Positions 61,173 to 64,000 of a stretch of DNA of 64,000 nt are shown here, in pieces. The stretch comes from Amaranthus tricolor. Its lineage: Eukaryota > Streptophyta > Magnoliopsida > Caryophyllales > Amaranthaceae. The DNA is taken from the NCBI RefSeq assembly GCF_026212465.1, contig NC_080059.1, forward strand, positions 9,400,311 to 9,464,310, written 5' to 3'. Made by a program: the position numbers and the translations under genes. Within the stretch, counting starts at the first letter, position 1. Every line of letters starts with the position of its first letter. The notes below the pieces were generated by a model. It saw nothing but the letters and a program-made list of their open reading frames with translations, made no database searches and had not been told where the DNA came from.

Positions 61173-63908
61173 TGTAACGGTCCGGTTTAAGTGACCCGGA
61201 AATCCATATGAAAATACAAATTCCGGTTCACCTTTTTGGACTCTAGAGTAGACTTTTCTCTATGACCGTCAACGTTCCGTCGATAAAGAAATATAGATAA
61301 ACAGAATGCAAGACCAATGTGAAAGGTAATAAGTCAGCGGAAACTCTAACGTACAACTCGAGAGCCTAGAGGCCTCTAAACAAACTAATCGAAATAGCGG
61401 AAGCGAAAAGAAAACTATCTCTTTTGTTACATTAATTACAGAGACATAGTCTATTCATAATCTAATATAAAAGATAATACATAGTCTTGCTTATTACGGG
61501 TTCTACGTTGAGATCTCACTCCTGACCCCACCTGCAATCAACCTACTAGTCGTCGTAAGACAACACATAGTAGGTTCCAAAGAAACAAACCAATACACGT
61601 CAGAGACATCATACAATTATCAATCAGGTTGAAAACAAGCACATTGTTCTTCCTAGCATGCATAGGCTCTAATACATTATTATTAATTAATCCCAACTTG
61701 TAACGTTACCCGTCCTGTTCGGGTCGTTCAAGTATAAACCATTCATTTTTAGATAATTCCAACTTGTAACGTTGCCCGTCCTGTTCGGGTCGTTCAAGTA
61801 TAAATTTAAATATTTTTGGAGGAATACACTTGGGAGAGCTAATCCCAAGGCAACCACCGACCTAAGACGTTGCCAGTCCTGTTCGGGTCGCCAAAGGCTA
61901 AAGTATGCATACCCCCATGGTGACCGTAATGATCCAAAACTGCCATGGGAACAAATAATTATAATATTCCAAACCAAACTTTAACCCCTTTGGGTAACAT
62001 AACCAAACGTCAACCCCTTTGGGTGACAAACACACAAATTCTCAATTTCCAATTAATTTCCTTCAAATTATTTGAGATGTCTAATCCTTATGTGATTTAC
62101 AAGCCTCGATTAGAAATGAAACAACACTACTTGCACAACCACATAAACAGTATGGTCTAAGCGTGTACCTTTAAGCGCTGCAACAACGAAGTTCAAGCAC
62201 GACAGAAATTTCGCCCTCTTATGAATCGAGGTCCTAAATAACACACACACAAAACGATCACGTATTAGGACGTGTTTACACATTTAATCCACCCCATACG
62301 CCAAAATATCACTAAGACTAGATAATTTTTAATTGTTTACATCTAATTCCCAAAGGTTCCAAATTCCACATTCTGACCAGAAACTTTAAGGGCCATTTCG
62401 GACAGATTAGAAAATTCAAACGAAAAATCCGACTTCGCCATTGCGTTCGTAACGCGTCAATTACCTTGGGTACCAATTTTCGTAATTTCTAACATTCATT
62501 TACTATTTTTAATTATTTTAAGCGTTTAACGAGTTTTTAACGCAACGGGTAATTAAAACAACAACGAAAACACACCCGACACTCGGATCGGGGCGCCACC
62601 ACCGAGGCAGCAGTTGCTGTCCGGAATCCCCTTTTACTTTAATTATTATTTTTTTTTTATTTTATTATTCGAATTATTAAATCCTTTTTAAATCTCATAA
62701 TCTACACACCATCCGAAACCGAATTTTCATTCTACTAAAATAAAACAAACAAGACCAATTTTCCTATCACACAACCACTTGATATTTCCACACATTTGGC
62801 AATACACAAAGTCCATCAACAATCTAAGCCATCATCAAAACATAAGGCTAACAACTTAAGACATACTCATCCTCAAGATCTTCAAGAACATTTAAAATTT
62901 CATAACCATGATAAGTAAATTAAATATTTGATCCTCTTAACAAATTTAAATTTTATAGAGAATCATAAACCAACAATTTTTTTTTTTTTAAATTTTAAAT
63001 CGAACATATATATATAAGGACAATCCTTTAAACAAATCAAATTTTGTTAAAGGATTTATAAACTCATGGATACTTACATCACTTAATCCACACACTTAAA
63101 ATTTCATCTAACAAACTAAAATCTTGTTAGAGAAATATAAATCGTAAAATAAATTCAATTTAACATTTGAATAGACTTTATTCTTATAACAAATTTAAAC
63201 TTTGTTAAAGAATGTAAATCAAGGAAAATTTTGCATAACAGAAATATGATTTAACCCTTTTAACAAATCAATTTTATCAAAGGATTATTAAAGAAAACTT
63301 ATATAAAATACTCAATCCTCCTAATAAGTCATAGGATATCATCATATTGAAAGAAATATTATATAATCTCATACTAGAATTTCTTATAAATAAAATTTAT
63401 AAATAACAACTCAACTTACTTACCCTTTGATTTGAAGATTGGATTGAACAAAGTTTTTTTTTTTTTTTTCTTCTTGAATACCGAAACAAGAGCAAGAAAA
63501 GAGGAAAATTTTCTGAATTTTGTTCACCTTGAAAGCTTAGGAAAAGTGAGGAAACTCAAATGATGCTTAAGGATTAATAGGCACTTAAGAGGTGAGCTTA
63601 ATGTGCCATAATACTCACTTATGAGAGGAGTTACAAACTCCTCCCATTCCTCCTCACAACAACCGGCCACCCCTTCACTCCCCTCTCAATTATTATTTTT
63701 TTTTAATTTAATTAATTAATTAATTAAGTCATTATTATATTATTGTTAAAATAGAAAGAAACGTTACGCGATAAAACTCGTTACCGTTAAAATTTTAACT
63801 CACTTTATTTCTTAAAATTATCTATGTGAAATAATATAATTTAATAATACGTATTTATTTTATTTTATTATATTATTTCTTAAACCCGATAAATTACGAG
63901 GTGTTACA
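61173..63908 (-). repeat. 5' LTR of the chromovirus
   Basis: 2736 bp, colinear with the copy at 52438-55187. It carries the promoter (U3) of the minus-strand element, not pinpointed. Differences from the other LTR include CCGGTTT for CTGGTTT near the end, GTAACGC for GGAACGC, homopolymer length changes, and a 15-bp absence near 63770. Confidence 0.95.
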
Positions 63909-63913
63909 TGCAA

Positions 63914-64000
63914 GAGTCACTTGGTTTAGCGTGAAAAAGTGGACACAAAGATCAAGTAATAATATGATTGTGGAGACGTATTTAGTGTGCTCATGTAAGG
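63914..64000 (+). pseudogene. FAR1/FHY3-like gene, continuation after the retrotransposon
   Basis: Immediately after the second target duplication, the frame broken at 52437 resumes: VTWFSVKKWTQRSSNNMIV and then an ETYLVCSC stretch, matching the FAR1 DNA-binding zinc-finger style (FSVRK...S....I....FVCS). It runs off the window end. Confidence 0.55.

Larger units (their letters stand above)
52438..63908 (-). mobile_element. full-length Ty3/gypsy chromovirus (Tekay/Del-like), 11.5 kb
   Basis: Bounded by long direct LTRs starting TG and ending CA, and by a perfect 5-bp target duplication TGCAA (52433-52437 and 63909-63913). On minus the order is 5' LTR, initiator-tRNA-Met primer site, an acidic ORF, gag, pol (protease, RT, RNase H, integrase, chromodomain), polypurine tract, 3' LTR. 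The large LTRs (about 2.74 kb) and the C-terminal chromodomain suit the Tekay/Del lineage. gag and pol frames are open except for one TAG between them. By eye the LTRs differ at about 11 base positions plus a few length changes, so the insertion is young. Confidence 0.95.

Overview
The window is nuclear DNA from a flowering plant. It is AT-rich, its genes are split by spliceosomal introns, and it is crowded with plant-type mobile elements (Stowaway-like and other MITEs, a SINE, a LINE tail, a TRIM, a decayed Copia element and an intact Ty3/gypsy chromovirus). The proteins match eudicot orthologues closely. The MITE end sequences remind me of Amaranthaceae/Caryophyllales genomes, but that is a weak impression and I cannot name a species.

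Layout: (1) 5-4651 (+), cycloeucalenol cycloisomerase (CPI1), a sterol-pathway enzyme, with a LINE tail and a small hairpin MITE in its introns. (2) 6.1-8.4 kb, a nest of inverted-repeat elements and a Stowaway MITE. (3) 8886-11809 (+), dCMP deaminase, nine exons, apparently with two GC-AG introns. (4) 13384-22967 (-), peptidyl serine alpha-galactosyltransferase, eight exons forming two duplicated halves. (5) 23.4-32 kb, a gene-poor repeat zone: Copia remnant, a broken LRK10L/WAK-type ectodomain carrying a TRIM, MITEs, a minisatellite with a telo-box in every unit, and a long foldback hairpin. (6) 33038-42185 (+), mitochondrial i-AAA protease FTSH4, seven exons. (7) 43366-45140 (-), chloroplast UDP-sulfoquinovose synthase SQD1, with a 5'UTR intron, convergent with FTSH4. 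(8) 46.6-51.5 kb, an AT-rich spacer with two MITEs. (9) 51.5-64 kb, a FAR1-type coding exon split by an 11.5-kb Tekay/Del-like chromovirus that is flanked by a perfect 5-bp target duplication.

The five host genes are unrelated housekeeping loci (sterol synthesis, pyrimidine nucleotides, cell-wall glycoprotein glycosylation, mitochondrial proteolysis, sulfolipid synthesis); nothing suggests a functional cluster. I did not find a convincing new biological system. The items most worth a second look are an uncharacterised acidic ORF upstream of gag in the young retrotransposon, its single in-frame TAG between gag and pol, the two GC-AG introns in one gene, the foldback hairpin at 31.8 kb and the telo-box minisatellite. 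Exon limits come from reading splice sites and frame by eye; where possible I checked that exon phases sum to an open frame.
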